Shown: positions 25,784-35,750 of the stretch, piece by piece
Position numbering within the stretch: the stretch's first letter is position 1
Layout: the number at the start of each line of letters is the position of its first letter
Assembly: GCA_002746885.1 (NCBI GenBank)
Contig: PDRS01000005.1
Span: 62,001 to 126,000 of the forward strand
Reading direction: 5' to 3'
Origin: Candidatus Saccharimonadota bacterium
Lineage (GTDB): Bacteria; Patescibacteriota; Saccharimonadia; Saccharimonadales; UBA4665
Length of the DNA: 64,000 bases
The notes under the pieces: model-generated
The model's input: only the letters and a program-made list of their open reading frames with translations
Told to the model about the DNA's origin: nothing
Database searches by the model: none
Position numbers and translations under genes: made by a program

Positions 25784-27136
25784 ATGGCGAAACAGAGCGT
25801 GAAATATGTGTGTGGAAGCTGCGGGGCGCACAGTGCAGCGTGGGCGGGCCGATGCAGCCAGTGCGGTGAATGGAACAGTATACAGGAAGAACCGCAGCTC
25901 GTTGCTCCAAACGCGCAGGGCGCCAAACCGGCCGGCAAAAAGCTGTCTTCTCAGGCTGTTGTGACATCAAAGCGAGCCGTCGAACAGCGGATTGCGACAA
26001 CACTTTCCGACATCGACATGGTGCTTGGCGGCGGATTGGTCGCTGGCGGCGTCGTGTTGATTGCCGGCCAGCCAGGTATTGGCAAAAGTACCTTACTCAT
26101 GCAGTTGGCAAATGCCGTGTCGCAAAAAGAGGCCGTTCTTTACGTCAGCGGCGAAGAATCTGAACATCAGGTTGCGATGCGCGCAGGCCGGTTGGGCGCC
26201 GCTAGCAAAAAACTACGCATAGCAAGCAGCAATTCGGCCGATGACACAGCCGCAACCATACTCAGCGGCGAGTACGCCCTTGTCGTCGTCGATTCGGTTC
26301 AGACTATGGCGGTTTCTGGGGTGAGTTCGGCGCCAGGCAGCGTCAGTCAAATCACCAACAGCACCAACTATTTGCTTCAGGCGGCCAAGCAGTCAAACAC
26401 CGCGCTTGTCATTGTCGGTCATGTTACGAAAGAAGGGTCTATTGCCGGACCGAAACTGCTTGAGCACATTGTCGACGTAGTGCTGACGCTGGAAGGCGAA
26501 GCGTACGGCGGCTTTAAGGTGCTGCGGGCAACCAAAAACCGGTTTGGACCGACAACCGAAGCCGCTATTATGGAAATGGACGAAGCGGGGCTGCGTGCAG
26601 TTGCAAACCCATCGCAGGCGTTGCTCGAAGAACGTCAGGCCACCGACGGATCGGTTGTGCTCGCTACCATCGAAGGTACGAGGCCGCTACTAGTTGAAGT
26701 GCAAGCTTTGGTAAACAAAACAAACTATGGTTATCCAAAACGAGCAGCGAGCGGAATCGACCTCAACCGAGTAAATGTGCTCGTGGCCATGCTCGAGCGC
26801 CGTACCAAACTAAACCTGGCTGACCAGGATATTTACGTCAACATTGTCGGCGGTCTCCGGCTGCAAGATCCGGCAGCCGACCTCGCGGTGTGCATGGCAA
26901 TCGGTTCGGCTGCCAAGGGGCTGCAGTTGAAGCAAAATGCGGTTGTATTCGGCGAAGTTGGTCTTTCGGGCGAGGTTCGGCACGTGGCGTATATCGAAAA
27001 GCGGCTAGCCGAAGCAAAGAAGCTCGGTTTCGACTGTGCGATCGGTCCACAGAATCGTGCTGCCAAAAAGACTTCGCCGTTTCTCGTTTCGGTTCCCGAT
27101 GTCCGAACGGCTTTAAACCAATTCCTGCGAAAGTGA
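25784..27136 (+). CDS. radA: DNA repair protein RadA (Sms)
   Basis: RadA is a RecA-like branch-migration ATPase. The 450-residue protein begins with a C4 zinc finger (CGSCGAHSAAWAGRCSQCGEW), then a RecA core with Walker A GQPGIGKSTLLMQ near residue 95, the KNRFG motif near residue 250 and a C-terminal Lon-like domain (GIDLNRVNVLVAMLERR, DIYVNIVGGLRLQDPAADLAV, FGEVGLSGEVR). All landmarks and length are normal. It keeps its zinc cysteines, so zinc-ribbon loss is not general in this genome. Confidence 0.96.
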   Translation: MAKQSVKYVCGSCGAHSAAWAGRCSQCGEWNSIQEEPQLVAPNAQGAKPAGKKLSSQAVVTSKRAVEQRIATTLSDIDMVLGGGLVAGGVVLIAGQPGIGKSTLLMQLANAVSQKEAVLYVSGEESEHQVAMRAGRLGAASKKLRIASSNSADDTAATILSGEYALVVVDSVQTMAVSGVSSAPGSVSQITNSTNYLLQAAKQSNTALVIVGHVTKEGSIAGPKLLEHIVDVVLTLEGEAYGGFKVLRATKNRFGPTTEAAIMEMDEAGLRAVANPSQALLEERQATDGSVVLATIEGTRPLLVEVQALVNKTNYGYPKRAASGIDLNRVNVLVAMLERRTKLNLADQDIYVNIVGGLRLQDPAADLAVCMAIGSAAKGLQLKQNAVVFGEVGLSGEVRHVAYIEKRLAEAKKLGFDCAIGPQNRAAKKTSPFLVSVPDVRTALNQFLRK

Positions 27137-27204
27137 CGCGGTAGCTTTAAACAGCGCTAGCTTGCCTGGTTCTAGCGAGCCGCAAGGGCTATATCTCGCT
27201 CAAC

Positions 27205-30159
27205 TTAAGATTCAGAATCGGACGATCCGACAACTGTCACGCTGGCGTTGTCGCTTGCTTGGTAAAGCACGCTGTCGGTAACTTGGACGGTTATTTGCAC
27301 TGTTTCGTCCTCGTCGCCGCTCGGAACGTACGTAAACTGGTAGTCGCCGCTCGCTCCGACGGCCTGCGATTGCACCGATTGCCCATTTATGAGCAGCGCA
27401 AGCGTACCAGGGAAGTCTGGTCGTGCGCCGCTGCTCAGCGGGTGAGTGCCTTGGTCGACGCGAACCCGAATAGTACAGCCAGCTTGCGGACAGGTGAGCT
27501 CGGCTTGGCTGCTACTGGAAGCGCCGTTGATTGCAGTGATAGCGGCCGTCGGCTTCGTGTCGTTACAGTTGTGAATGTCATCTTTACTGACGGTTGGGGC
27601 GCTTCCGCCAGTACTGCCGCCGGCAAAAACATCGACATTCCAGTTTGCAGCGTTGCTGTTTCTTGCCTTGTACTGGGCGAGCGGCGGTGTGCAGTTGGTG
27701 GCAAGCTTGTTAGATACCTTGTCAAGCGTTTCGTTTGTTGATTTTGACTGTCCGACATACCAAGAGGGGAATAAGTCTGTGCTTCTGCTCGGGACAACCT
27801 GGCCATAGCCGTTGCGCTTGCGGTTTACGAAAGCGGGCAGCGTCTTTATGCCGTTCGGTTGCTCCCAGTTGTCAGCGGGACCTGCTCGGTCATGCGCGCC
27901 CTGCATAAACTGTTTCATGATAGGGGCGGTCATGTTTTCGGGCTGCCCCCAGTACGGTACGGTACGAGTGTGGTTGCCGACCCATATGCCAGCGGAATAT
28001 TTTTTCGACCAGCTAACCATGACGCCGTCTAATAGGTCATTCGTCGTGCCAGTTTTGATGGCGATGCGCCAGCCTTTGTAGCGATGGAATTTCAAGCCGC
28101 TACAACTTTGTTCGCTACACCTGTTGCCGAGGTACGAAGCATTTGGGTCAGACGCCATGTCGCTAACAATGTAGGCCGAATCGGGCTTTACGATTTGTTT
28201 GCCTTCGGGCTGTTCAAACTTCTTCAGCGTTTTGCCGCTGGCATTTTTGACTTCGAGAATGAATGTTTGGGGGATAGACTTGCCCATGCGCGAAATCGAC
28301 GCAATGCCGTTGACGTGATCGTTCAGGTGCAAGTACGCGCCGTCGCCGATGCCGGCTGCGGCATAACACTGTGTCTCGTCGGCTTTTGTGGCGGTGGTGA
28401 CATCGGTGCCGTCTTTAAAGCAGCGGTAGCCGTCGGGATTACTCATCAACCCGTCCACAGTGGAAATAACTTTATTTATGGAGTTAATCCGCCCAGGGCT
28501 GGTGTCGTTTGGCACTGCCGAGACAAAGGCTTTTACTGCCGGCACGTTTCGAGAGCCGCCCAGCGCGTAGCGAAGCGTCATCGGACCAGGATAGCGGCGG
28601 TCGAAGTCAAATAGGCAGTTACCGCCTCTCTCTGGTCGCGCGCGGTTGGTGCAAACATACTGCGCAACTGGTCCTTGTTTGTCGTAGAGGACGCTGCCTG
28701 CGCCAACGTTTTTGTTGTTGTCGATGAAAGTAAGATAGTTGTATGGCTTTATGCTAGAACCAGGCGAAATATACATATCGGTAGCGTAGTTGTTTTCGCC
28801 GTATCCGGGCGTGTCGAAACCCCAGCCGCCGACAAGTGCGACAACTTGGCCAGTTGCGTTATCCTCGGCGATAAACGCGCCGACATCTGCGCGCTGTCGA
28901 GTCATTTGCGCTCGGCCGTCGGCCATAGACTTTTCAGCTAGCGCCTGAAGCTCCATGTCGACCGTGGTTATCACCTTCCAGCCGCCGTTGTCGACGGCTG
29001 CTTTTGGAAACGATCGATAAAGCTCGCTCTTTGCCGCTTTCACAAAATACGGCGCCTTTATATTGACATACTTGTCTTGGCGAGGTTTAACTTGCGCGAG
29101 AATATCAACCTTTTTTGCTTCTTCGGCTTGTTTCTTTGAAATGTATTTTTCATCGACCATAACGTCAATGATGTAGTGCTGTCGTGCTATGAGCCATTCT
29201 TTGTCGAAGTAGTTCGTGCCGAGGCTTTTGTTGAACTCGGGGCTGCTGAAGGGCGAAAGCACCGAAGGCGACTTCGGTATAGCTGCGAGCATAGTTGCCT
29301 GAGCGAGGCTGAGGTCTTTCGCGCTGACGCCAAAATAATCTTGGGCGGCTGTCTCCACTCCGTAATTGACGTTTCCGTACGGAGCCATATTGAGATAGCC
29401 GGTTAGTATTTCTTTTTTGCTGTATTCGCGCTCAAGCTCCACGGCGAGAATAAGCTCCTTGATTTTCCGGCTCACCGTGCGCTCATTTTCCCATCCTTCG
29501 CTGAGTTTCACGAGTTGCTGTGTGATAGTCGATCCGCCTTGGCGTCCGCCGCTACCTCCTTTGATTTCGTTGACTGCGGCGCGCAAAATACCTCGCGTAT
29601 CAAAAGCGCCGTGTTCGAAAAAGTTGCGGTCTTCTATGGCGAGCGTCGCTTGTTTCATAACTTCGGCAATTTGCTCGTCTTTAACGGGGACGCGTTTTTT
29701 AGCATTGTAGTCTTGATAAAGAAGCACAGTGCCTGATCGGTCGTAATATGTGATACTGCCGCCGAAGTTATTGCCGCTGACGTCATTGATTTTCGGTAAA
29801 TCTTTACGAAAATACGCAAACACCCCGACGATGATCAAAAATCCAACCACAAACGTCACACCGGTGATTTTGAGCGCCATGAGCAGACCTTCGCGGCTAA
29901 ACCAATATTTTATGGCGCGCTTTGGGCTCATGCGGTACAAAAGCCGTTTCCATGGTTCGGCAGGCAGGCTGCTCAGGTAGGCGGCTTTACGGCGCGCTTT
30001 GGCTTCGCGGCTGGCCTTGCGGCGTTCGTTCAATGTGCGGTTGAGTTTTACGGTTTTGCCGCTGCGGGTCACAAACGTATTTGACTTTGCTTTGGCTGCT
30101 TTTGATCGCCGCGGTCGGTTTGATGCAGGCTTTTTCATGCGTATCCGTTCATACTCCAT
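27205..30159 (-). CDS. Class A penicillin-binding protein (transglycosylase/transpeptidase)
   Basis: It polymerises and cross-links peptidoglycan. The 984-residue protein has a basic cytoplasmic tail, one membrane helix (residues about 94-113), a GT51 domain (AIEDRNFFEHGAFDTRGILRAAV, then GGSTITQQLVKL) and a transpeptidase domain with SPGSSIKPYNY (active Ser near residue 467), an SRN motif in GGSRNVPAV, and KTGTTND near residue 703. The last 150 residues form an Ig-like C-terminal domain. A minus-strand TATACT (complement of 30174-30179) lies 14 bp before the ATG at 30159; an in-frame ATG 7 codons on (MKKPASNRPRR) is the alternative start. Confidence 0.95.
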   Translation of the reverse strand: MEYERIRMKKPASNRPRRSKAAKAKSNTFVTRSGKTVKLNRTLNERRKASREAKARRKAAYLSSLPAEPWKRLLYRMSPKRAIKYWFSREGLLMALKITGVTFVVGFLIIVGVFAYFRKDLPKINDVSGNNFGGSITYYDRSGTVLLYQDYNAKKRVPVKDEQIAEVMKQATLAIEDRNFFEHGAFDTRGILRAAVNEIKGGSGGRQGGSTITQQLVKLSEGWENERTVSRKIKELILAVELEREYSKKEILTGYLNMAPYGNVNYGVETAAQDYFGVSAKDLSLAQATMLAAIPKSPSVLSPFSSPEFNKSLGTNYFDKEWLIARQHYIIDVMVDEKYISKKQAEEAKKVDILAQVKPRQDKYVNIKAPYFVKAAKSELYRSFPKAAVDNGGWKVITTVDMELQALAEKSMADGRAQMTRQRADVGAFIAEDNATGQVVALVGGWGFDTPGYGENNYATDMYISPGSSIKPYNYLTFIDNNKNVGAGSVLYDKQGPVAQYVCTNRARPERGGNCLFDFDRRYPGPMTLRYALGGSRNVPAVKAFVSAVPNDTSPGRINSINKVISTVDGLMSNPDGYRCFKDGTDVTTATKADETQCYAAAGIGDGAYLHLNDHVNGIASISRMGKSIPQTFILEVKNASGKTLKKFEQPEGKQIVKPDSAYIVSDMASDPNASYLGNRCSEQSCSGLKFHRYKGWRIAIKTGTTNDLLDGVMVSWSKKYSAGIWVGNHTRTVPYWGQPENMTAPIMKQFMQGAHDRAGPADNWEQPNGIKTLPAFVNRKRNGYGQVVPSRSTDLFPSWYVGQSKSTNETLDKVSNKLATNCTPPLAQYKARNSNAANWNVDVFAGGSTGGSAPTVSKDDIHNCNDTKPTAAITAINGASSSSQAELTCPQAGCTIRVRVDQGTHPLSSGARPDFPGTLALLINGQSVQSQAVGASGDYQFTYVPSGDEDETVQITVQVTDSVLYQASDNASVTVVGSSDSES

Positions 30160-30173
30160 TTAGTGCTTGCTCT

Positions 30174-30179
30174 AGTATA
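30174..30179 (-). promoter_or_regulatory. -10 box of the class A PBP gene
   Basis: TATACT on the minus strand, 14 bp before the first ATG, gives a very short leader of about 7 nt with no ribosome site. Confidence 0.5.
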
Positions 30180-30247
30180 GCAAAATTGAGCCAATGAAAC
30201 ACAAGCAAAATGCACTACTCAGAGTAATACGCTGAGCGCACAACCTC

Positions 30248-30276
30248 TTAACTCTTTCTGCTGAAATCTGTATACT
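30248..30276 (+). promoter_or_regulatory. Promoter of tyrS, leaderless
   Basis: TTAACT (30248-30253), a 17-bp spacer and TATACT (30271-30276) stand 7 bp before the ATG. The first ten bases and the -10 are identical to the hisS promoter. Confidence 0.65.
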
Positions 30277-30283
30277 AGCTAGC

Positions 30284-31531
30284 ATGAAACTTTCCGAAGA
30301 ACTCGCATGGCGAGGATTTATGCACCAAACAACCTACAAAGATGCAACGGCGCTCGACGGCGCGCCGATTACGTTTTTCTGCGGCGTCGACCCGAGCGCA
30401 GACAGTATGACTGTCGGCAATCTAGCGACAGCCATGATGATCCGCCGCTTCATAGACCACGGCCACAAGGCGATATTGCTCGTCGGTGGGGCAACTGGTT
30501 TGATCGGCGACCCTGACGGCAAAAAACAAGAGCGCGATTTGCTGTCTGTCGACGATGTCGCGCGCAACAAAGCGGCAATTGTCGCGCAGTATCAGACGCT
30601 TTTCGCCGACCAATCTTTCGAAGTTGTCGACAACTACGACTGGTTTAAGGATTTCAACTATCTCGATTTTCTTCGGGAAGTTGGCAAGCATGTACCGCTG
30701 AGTCAAATGCTCGGCCGCGAGTTCGTGCAAGAACGTCTGGGCGACGACGGCAGCGGAATTTCATACGCTGAGTTTAGTTACACGCTCATTCAGGGCTATG
30801 ATTTTCTCTACCTTTACCGCGAAAAGGGCGTTCGTTTGCAAGTAGCTGGCTCTGACCAGTGGGGTAACTGTATTTCTGGCGTCGAGCTGATTCGCCGCGC
30901 AGAAGGGGGCGAGGCGCACGTCTGGACGACGCCGCTTGTCGTCAATAAATCAACTGGCGTCAAGTTTGGCAAAAGCGAAAGCGGTGCGGTATGGCTTGCG
31001 GCAGACAAAACCTCGCCGACAGCGTTTTACCAGTTCTGGATAAATTGCGATGATCTTGGCGTTGCAGATTACCTGAAAATCTACACTTTGCTCAGCCGCG
31101 AAGAAATTACCGCCATTATGGCCAAGCAGCAAGAGAACCCTGCCGCGCGCTATGCCCAAACGCGGCTGGCCGAAGAAGTAACTCGGCTCGTGCATGGCGA
31201 CGCTGCGTTGCTGAGTGCTCAGCGCGTGACCGCTTGTCTTGTCGGCGATGCGTCTGTCGGTGAGCTCGATGAAGCGGCGCTTACCGTCCTGCGTGCAGAA
31301 ATTCCAGCCGTGCAATCAAGTGAAACTGGTTCGCTTCTCGAAGCGCTCGTTGCGAGTGGACTTGCGCATTCAAAGGGCGACGCCCGTCGGCTTCTAAAAA
31401 ACAATGCCATTGCTGTCAACGGCGTCAAGACGACGCGCGAAACATTTAGCGCTGATTCATTTCAGCATGGGCGCGCGCTCTTGCGCCGCGGCAAAGCATA
31501 CCGCGATGCTGCGCTTGTCGAACGGGTGTAA
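30284..31531 (+). CDS. tyrS: Tyrosyl-tRNA synthetase
   Basis: The enzyme charges tRNA(Tyr). The 415-residue class I protein has FFCGVDPSADSMTVGNL (HIGH-region equivalent), VGGATGLIGDPDGK, EFSYTLIQGYDFLYL, VAGSDQWGNCISGVELIRR (tyrosine recognition) and VKFGKSESGAVWL (KMSKS equivalent) near residue 226. A C-terminal S4-type RNA-binding domain follows (GDARRLLKNNAIAVNGVKT). Length is normal. Confidence 0.96.
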   Translation: MKLSEELAWRGFMHQTTYKDATALDGAPITFFCGVDPSADSMTVGNLATAMMIRRFIDHGHKAILLVGGATGLIGDPDGKKQERDLLSVDDVARNKAAIVAQYQTLFADQSFEVVDNYDWFKDFNYLDFLREVGKHVPLSQMLGREFVQERLGDDGSGISYAEFSYTLIQGYDFLYLYREKGVRLQVAGSDQWGNCISGVELIRRAEGGEAHVWTTPLVVNKSTGVKFGKSESGAVWLAADKTSPTAFYQFWINCDDLGVADYLKIYTLLSREEITAIMAKQQENPAARYAQTRLAEEVTRLVHGDAALLSAQRVTACLVGDASVGELDEAALTVLRAEIPAVQSSETGSLLEALVASGLAHSKGDARRLLKNNAIAVNGVKTTRETFSADSFQHGRALLRRGKAYRDAALVERV

Positions 31532-31644
31532 TGGCTCATGGCAAATACACATCAGCAACATTACCCAGGTTGTTTATGTGCGCACGACGGAGTGTGCGAA
31601 TCAGAGCGCTGCAACATCGGACTGAGCATGAAGCTAATATCTGC

Positions 31645-31650
31645 TAGACT
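31645..31650 (+). promoter_or_regulatory. -10 box of murT, near-leaderless
   Basis: TAGACT lies 9 bp before the ATG, with CTGAGC 17 bp upstream of it as a weak -35. Confidence 0.5.
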
Positions 31651-31659
31651 GGAGCGTGT

Positions 31660-32940
31660 ATGCGATTATTGAGTCTCGTAGCTGGAAAACTGACGCTCGC
31701 GCTTTTGCGGGCAACTGGACGAACTGGGTCGGCCTTGCCTGGGCGTGTTGTTGAGACGCTCAGTCCAAAGTTTTTGCCGCATATGCTGGCGCAGTTACCT
31801 CAAGGAGTGTTGATTGTTTCTGGAACCAACGGCAAAACAACGACAACAAAACTCGTTGCGAAACTACTTGCTTCGCAAGGGCTGCGGGTTCTGACAAACC
31901 CGACGGGAAGCAACTTTGTGCGCGGTATCATTAGCGCGGTTGTGGATAAAGCGTCTTGGCGAGGCAGGCTCGACTACGACATTGCAGTGTTCGAGCAAGA
32001 TGAAGCGCATGCGGTACATTTTGCAAAAATGGTTACACCGCGCGGCGTGCTGGTGCTCAACATCATGCGCGACCAAATGGATCGTTTTGGCGAAATAGAC
32101 ACCACGTTGAAGTTGCTCGAGAAACTGGCGCGCGCTGCCAGCGACTTTGTAGTGCTCAATGCCAACGACGAACGCGTCAGTACCATTCTCGTCGATGATG
32201 CCGTTAAAACGGTGTGGTACGCCCACAGCGAAGACCTGAACGCAGCCTTTCTGAGCGACGACCAGCTGTATCATGGCGCAGCGGCGAACTATGCGCTCGG
32301 CGGTGAACCATCGGTCGTGTTGACCGGCTATGACGAGGCATCGGTTTCGCTTTTGGTGCAAGGCTCGCCGCACCGCTACCAGTATCAACTGATGGGCGGT
32401 CACAACGCGCAAAACTTGGCTGCGGCCATCGCTGTACTGTTTCAGCTTGTGCCTGAGCCAGATACGAGTGAACTTGCAAAAGCAATTCTTACGGTCGAAC
32501 CGGCGTTTGGTCGCGGCGAAATCATCCAACTACCGGAGGGCGGCGAACTCACGCTCCAGCTTGTGAAAAATCCTGGCGGTTTTACGCAGGCCTTACGCAT
32601 GCTTGAGCTGAAAGAATACGCTACGATCGGCATTGCCATAAATGACGATTATCCAGACGGCCGCGATGTGTCTTGGCTGTGGGACGTTGATTTTAGTGCT
32701 ATCAAGCAGCCTGTTCTGTGCGGTGGGGCGCGCGCCGCCGACATGGCAAACCGGCTCAAATATGATGAAGTCAAAACACTGGCTAGCTATAACGACCTCG
32801 ACGCTTATCAAAAAGCATTTCATGAACGTGCGGCTTCCGAGGGCGGCCATGCAATTTTGTTTTGCACCTATACCGCCATGTTGAAGCTGCGTAGTAAGTA
32901 TTTCGGCGTTGCGTCGGGTTTGGCGGAGGAGGGGCAATGA
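31660..32940 (+). CDS. murT: Lipid II isoglutaminyl synthase, Mur ligase-like subunit MurT
   Basis: MurT with GatD amidates the D-glutamate of lipid II. The 426-residue protein has the Mur-ligase ATP site VSGTNGKTTTTKLVAKLL near residue 53, the NPTGSNFVRGI loop and FEQDEAHAVHF, LNIMRDQMDRFGEIDTT and LNANDERVS motifs, and a C-terminal DUF1727-like domain binding GatD. Odd: the zinc ribbon of four cysteines found in characterised MurT enzymes after the NADD region is absent; residues about 190-222 contain no cysteine. The 3' end overlaps gatD as ATGA. Confidence 0.93.
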   Translation: MRLLSLVAGKLTLALLRATGRTGSALPGRVVETLSPKFLPHMLAQLPQGVLIVSGTNGKTTTTKLVAKLLASQGLRVLTNPTGSNFVRGIISAVVDKASWRGRLDYDIAVFEQDEAHAVHFAKMVTPRGVLVLNIMRDQMDRFGEIDTTLKLLEKLARAASDFVVLNANDERVSTILVDDAVKTVWYAHSEDLNAAFLSDDQLYHGAAANYALGGEPSVVLTGYDEASVSLLVQGSPHRYQYQLMGGHNAQNLAAAIAVLFQLVPEPDTSELAKAILTVEPAFGRGEIIQLPEGGELTLQLVKNPGGFTQALRMLELKEYATIGIAINDDYPDGRDVSWLWDVDFSAIKQPVLCGGARAADMANRLKYDEVKTLASYNDLDAYQKAFHERAASEGGHAILFCTYTAMLKLRSKYFGVASGLAEEGQ

Positions 32941-33680
32941 GCATGGACAAACCAGTCAGGAGTAGCGCATATCAGCTAACACTCGTGCACCTGTACCCAA
33001 AAGAAATGAACATTTACGGTGATACTGGCAATCGGCTTGTGTTGCAAAAACGAGCCCAATGGCGCGGCATGGCGGTCGAACTAAAACACGTTGGTGTTGG
33101 CGACGCCATTCCTGCTGACGCCGATATTATCATCGGCGGCGGCGGACAGGATGCCGGACAGGGAATCATACAAGACGATTTGCAGGAGAAAGCAGCACAG
33201 TTAACGAGCATGGCAGAAGACGGCGTGGTCATGCTCATGATATGCGGCTTGTACCAGTTATTTGGTCGCAGTTTTACGACGCACGAAGGCGATGTTATAC
33301 AAGGCATTGGCCTATTACCGCTCGAAACACGCGGCGGCGACACGCGCATGATAGGCAACACTATCTACGACACTCCTTACGGCGAAGTTGTCGGCTACGA
33401 AAATCACAGCGGCATTACTACGCTCGATGATGTGTCGCTGGCTTTTGGAACTGTGAAAAAAGGCGATGGCAACAACGGCCGCGATAAAACCGAAGGCTGC
33501 CGTGTCCACAATGTTTTCGGCACCTACAGCCACGGCCCCGTGCTTGTCAAAAACCCTGCGTTTGCCGATGAGCTTCTCCGCCTCGCGCTTACCCACAAAT
33601 ACGGCGCGGTCAATCTTTCCGAACTAGACAATTCCCTCGAGCAAGCCGCCCAAGCGGTTGCTGCCAGCCGTCCCCGCTAG
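32937..33680 (+). CDS. gatD: Lipid II isoglutaminyl synthase, glutaminase subunit GatD
   Basis: GatD is the class I glutamine amidotransferase that supplies ammonia to MurT. The 247-residue protein has LYPKEMNIYGDTGNRLVL, IIIGGGGQDAGQ, the nucleophile in MICGLYQLFG near residue 102 and the histidine in GTYSHGPVLVKNP near residue 198. A GGAGG site inside the murT 3' end precedes the ATGA overlap. Presence of the pair predicts amidated stem peptides (D-isoglutamine), known for Gram-positive bacteria and Saccharibacteria-like cells. Confidence 0.95.
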   Translation: MSMDKPVRSSAYQLTLVHLYPKEMNIYGDTGNRLVLQKRAQWRGMAVELKHVGVGDAIPADADIIIGGGGQDAGQGIIQDDLQEKAAQLTSMAEDGVVMLMICGLYQLFGRSFTTHEGDVIQGIGLLPLETRGGDTRMIGNTIYDTPYGEVVGYENHSGITTLDDVSLAFGTVKKGDGNNGRDKTEGCRVHNVFGTYSHGPVLVKNPAFADELLRLALTHKYGAVNLSELDNSLEQAAQAVAASRPR

Positions 33681-33689
33681 TGATACCAT

Positions 33690-35738
33690 ATGAGAGTGAA
33701 ACTGACTGATCCTATCGAAAGCGTGAACGGTGTGGGCGCAACGGTCGCAAAAGGGTTGCGAAAACTCGGCATTGCAACCGTGTTTGATCTGGTCGATTAT
33801 TTGCCGTACCGCTACGAGGATTATTCCCAAGTTTTAGCAGTGCGCGACCTACGGCCGGGCGCGGTAACTGTGAGAGCGGTAGTGAAGCACGCAAGCGGAC
33901 GATATGTGCGGCGCGGCATGCACGTCACTGAGGCGTTGTTTTCAGATCAAACGGGCAGCGTGCGTGCGGTTTGGTTCAACCAGCCGTACCGTGCCGCGGC
34001 GCTGAAACCTGGCCAAGAATATTACGTGAGCGGTCAGTATGAACTGAGCCGCCAGCGCTTACAGATCATGAACCCAAGTGCAGAGCTGGTAAAGGACTTT
34101 CCGGTCAATACGGCGCGGATCGTGCCAGTCTACCGACAGTCAAAAACGATCTCGTCAAACCAAATTCGCAAGCTCGTCGCCGAGTGCGTTTCGAGCTTGC
34201 GTACCTTACCAGAAACGCTGCCAAAGTGGACAGTGTCTGACTGCACGCTGCTTCCGCGCGCGCAGGCGATCGAAGCAATGCACTTTCCGCAGTCGAGCGA
34301 GCAACTGGCGGCTGCACGGCGGCGGCTTGGTTTTGAAGAAGTTTTTGAACTCAGCCTTGCCGCGCTTCTAAACAAACAAGAAAGTCTACGAGAACACGCC
34401 CTGTCGATTCCGTTTGATCTTGAACTTGCGCGGACATTTGTGTCGGCGCTGCCTTTCAAGCTCACCGACGACCAGCGTAAGGTCGTTTGGCAGGCTTATC
34501 AGGATATGGAGCACCGATATCCTATGAACCGTCTCGTGGAAGGCGATGTTGGTTCGGGTAAAACTGTCGTGGCTGCCATGGTGGCGCTTATGGCGATAAA
34601 CCAAGGCTATCAGGTGGCGCTCATGGCTCCGACCGAATTGCTCGCGCGCCAGCATTTTGAAACGTTTCAAGCGCACTTTCGGGCGGCGGCGCAGCGGAAG
34701 CAAATCGTTCTGCTCGCTGGCGGATTGAGCGCTCGCGAGAAAAAACGCGCTCAGGAGCGCATAGTTGCCGGAGAAGTCGATATCATCATAGGGACGCATG
34801 CGTTGTTTCAGGAGGCGGTAGATATGCATCGACTCGGGCTGATCATTATCGATGAGCAGCACCGCTTCGGTGTGGAACAGCGCAAGGCGCTCATGGCCAA
34901 AGCTGGACATATGCCGCACGTGCTGAGTTTGACCGCAACGCCCATACCGCGTAGTTTGGCGCTCACGCTGTACGGCGAGTTGGACATATCGGTGCTGCGA
35001 GAAAAACCAGCTGGCAGGCAGCCAATTACGACGCGTATCATTTCTCGCACGAGGCGTAGTACATTGTACGAAAAAGTGCGCAGCGAAATCGCCGCTGGCC
35101 GCCAAGTGTTCGTTGTTTGCCCCTCGATACGCACACAAACAGCCGCCGAAACGAGCAAAGCAGCGGCCGAAAAAGTGTATGCCGAGCTGAGCGGCAAAGA
35201 GCTGGCGGGTTACCGGCTTGCCTTGCTGCACGGCCAGCTGAAACCAGCAGAGAAGGACGCCGTGATGCAGCAATTTGTGCGGGGCGAGCTAGACGCGCTG
35301 GTTGCAACTACTGTCGTTGAGGTCGGCGTGGACGTGCCGAACGCTAGCGTGATGGTGATAGAGTCTGCCGAACAGTTTGGTTTGGCGCAGCTGCACCAAC
35401 TACGCGGCCGCGTCGGTCGGGGCAGTCAGGAGTCGTCTTGCTATCTAGTACTGAGCGACGACAAACCGCCGACAAAACGCCTCAGAGCGATAGAATCAAG
35501 CCAGGACGGGTTTCGGCTGGCTGAATACGACTTGCAGTTGCGCGGTCCGGGTGCGATTTATGGCGCGTTGCAGCACGGCGCGCTTGATTTGCGGGTGGTG
35601 CGTTTGACAGACACCGCGCTGATTGCCGAGGCGCGCGCCGCCGCTCAAACATTTCTGGAACGCAGCGAAAATTTGCTACACTATCCAGAGCTACACGAAC
35701 GCGTCGACCGGCTGCGGCGTGTCACAAATCTCAACTAA
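33690..35738 (+). CDS. recG: ATP-dependent DNA helicase RecG
   Basis: RecG remodels stalled replication forks and branched DNA. The 682-residue protein has the N-terminal wedge/OB domain (INSVNGVGATVAKGL-type start, VRAVWFNQPY), Walker A VEGDVGSGKTVVAAM near residue 285, DEQHRFGVEQRKAL, SLTATPIPRSLALTLYG and the C-terminal helicase motifs TTVVEVGVDVPNASVMVIE and QLRGRVGRG. It starts 9 bp after gatD without a ribosome site, so it is probably co-transcribed. Length is normal. Confidence 0.96.
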   Translation: MRVKLTDPIESVNGVGATVAKGLRKLGIATVFDLVDYLPYRYEDYSQVLAVRDLRPGAVTVRAVVKHASGRYVRRGMHVTEALFSDQTGSVRAVWFNQPYRAAALKPGQEYYVSGQYELSRQRLQIMNPSAELVKDFPVNTARIVPVYRQSKTISSNQIRKLVAECVSSLRTLPETLPKWTVSDCTLLPRAQAIEAMHFPQSSEQLAAARRRLGFEEVFELSLAALLNKQESLREHALSIPFDLELARTFVSALPFKLTDDQRKVVWQAYQDMEHRYPMNRLVEGDVGSGKTVVAAMVALMAINQGYQVALMAPTELLARQHFETFQAHFRAAAQRKQIVLLAGGLSAREKKRAQERIVAGEVDIIIGTHALFQEAVDMHRLGLIIIDEQHRFGVEQRKALMAKAGHMPHVLSLTATPIPRSLALTLYGELDISVLREKPAGRQPITTRIISRTRRSTLYEKVRSEIAAGRQVFVVCPSIRTQTAAETSKAAAEKVYAELSGKELAGYRLALLHGQLKPAEKDAVMQQFVRGELDALVATTVVEVGVDVPNASVMVIESAEQFGLAQLHQLRGRVGRGSQESSCYLVLSDDKPPTKRLRAIESSQDGFRLAEYDLQLRGPGAIYGALQHGALDLRVVRLTDTALIAEARAAAQTFLERSENLLHYPELHERVDRLRRVTNLN

Positions 35739-35750
35739 ACAACAACCATC

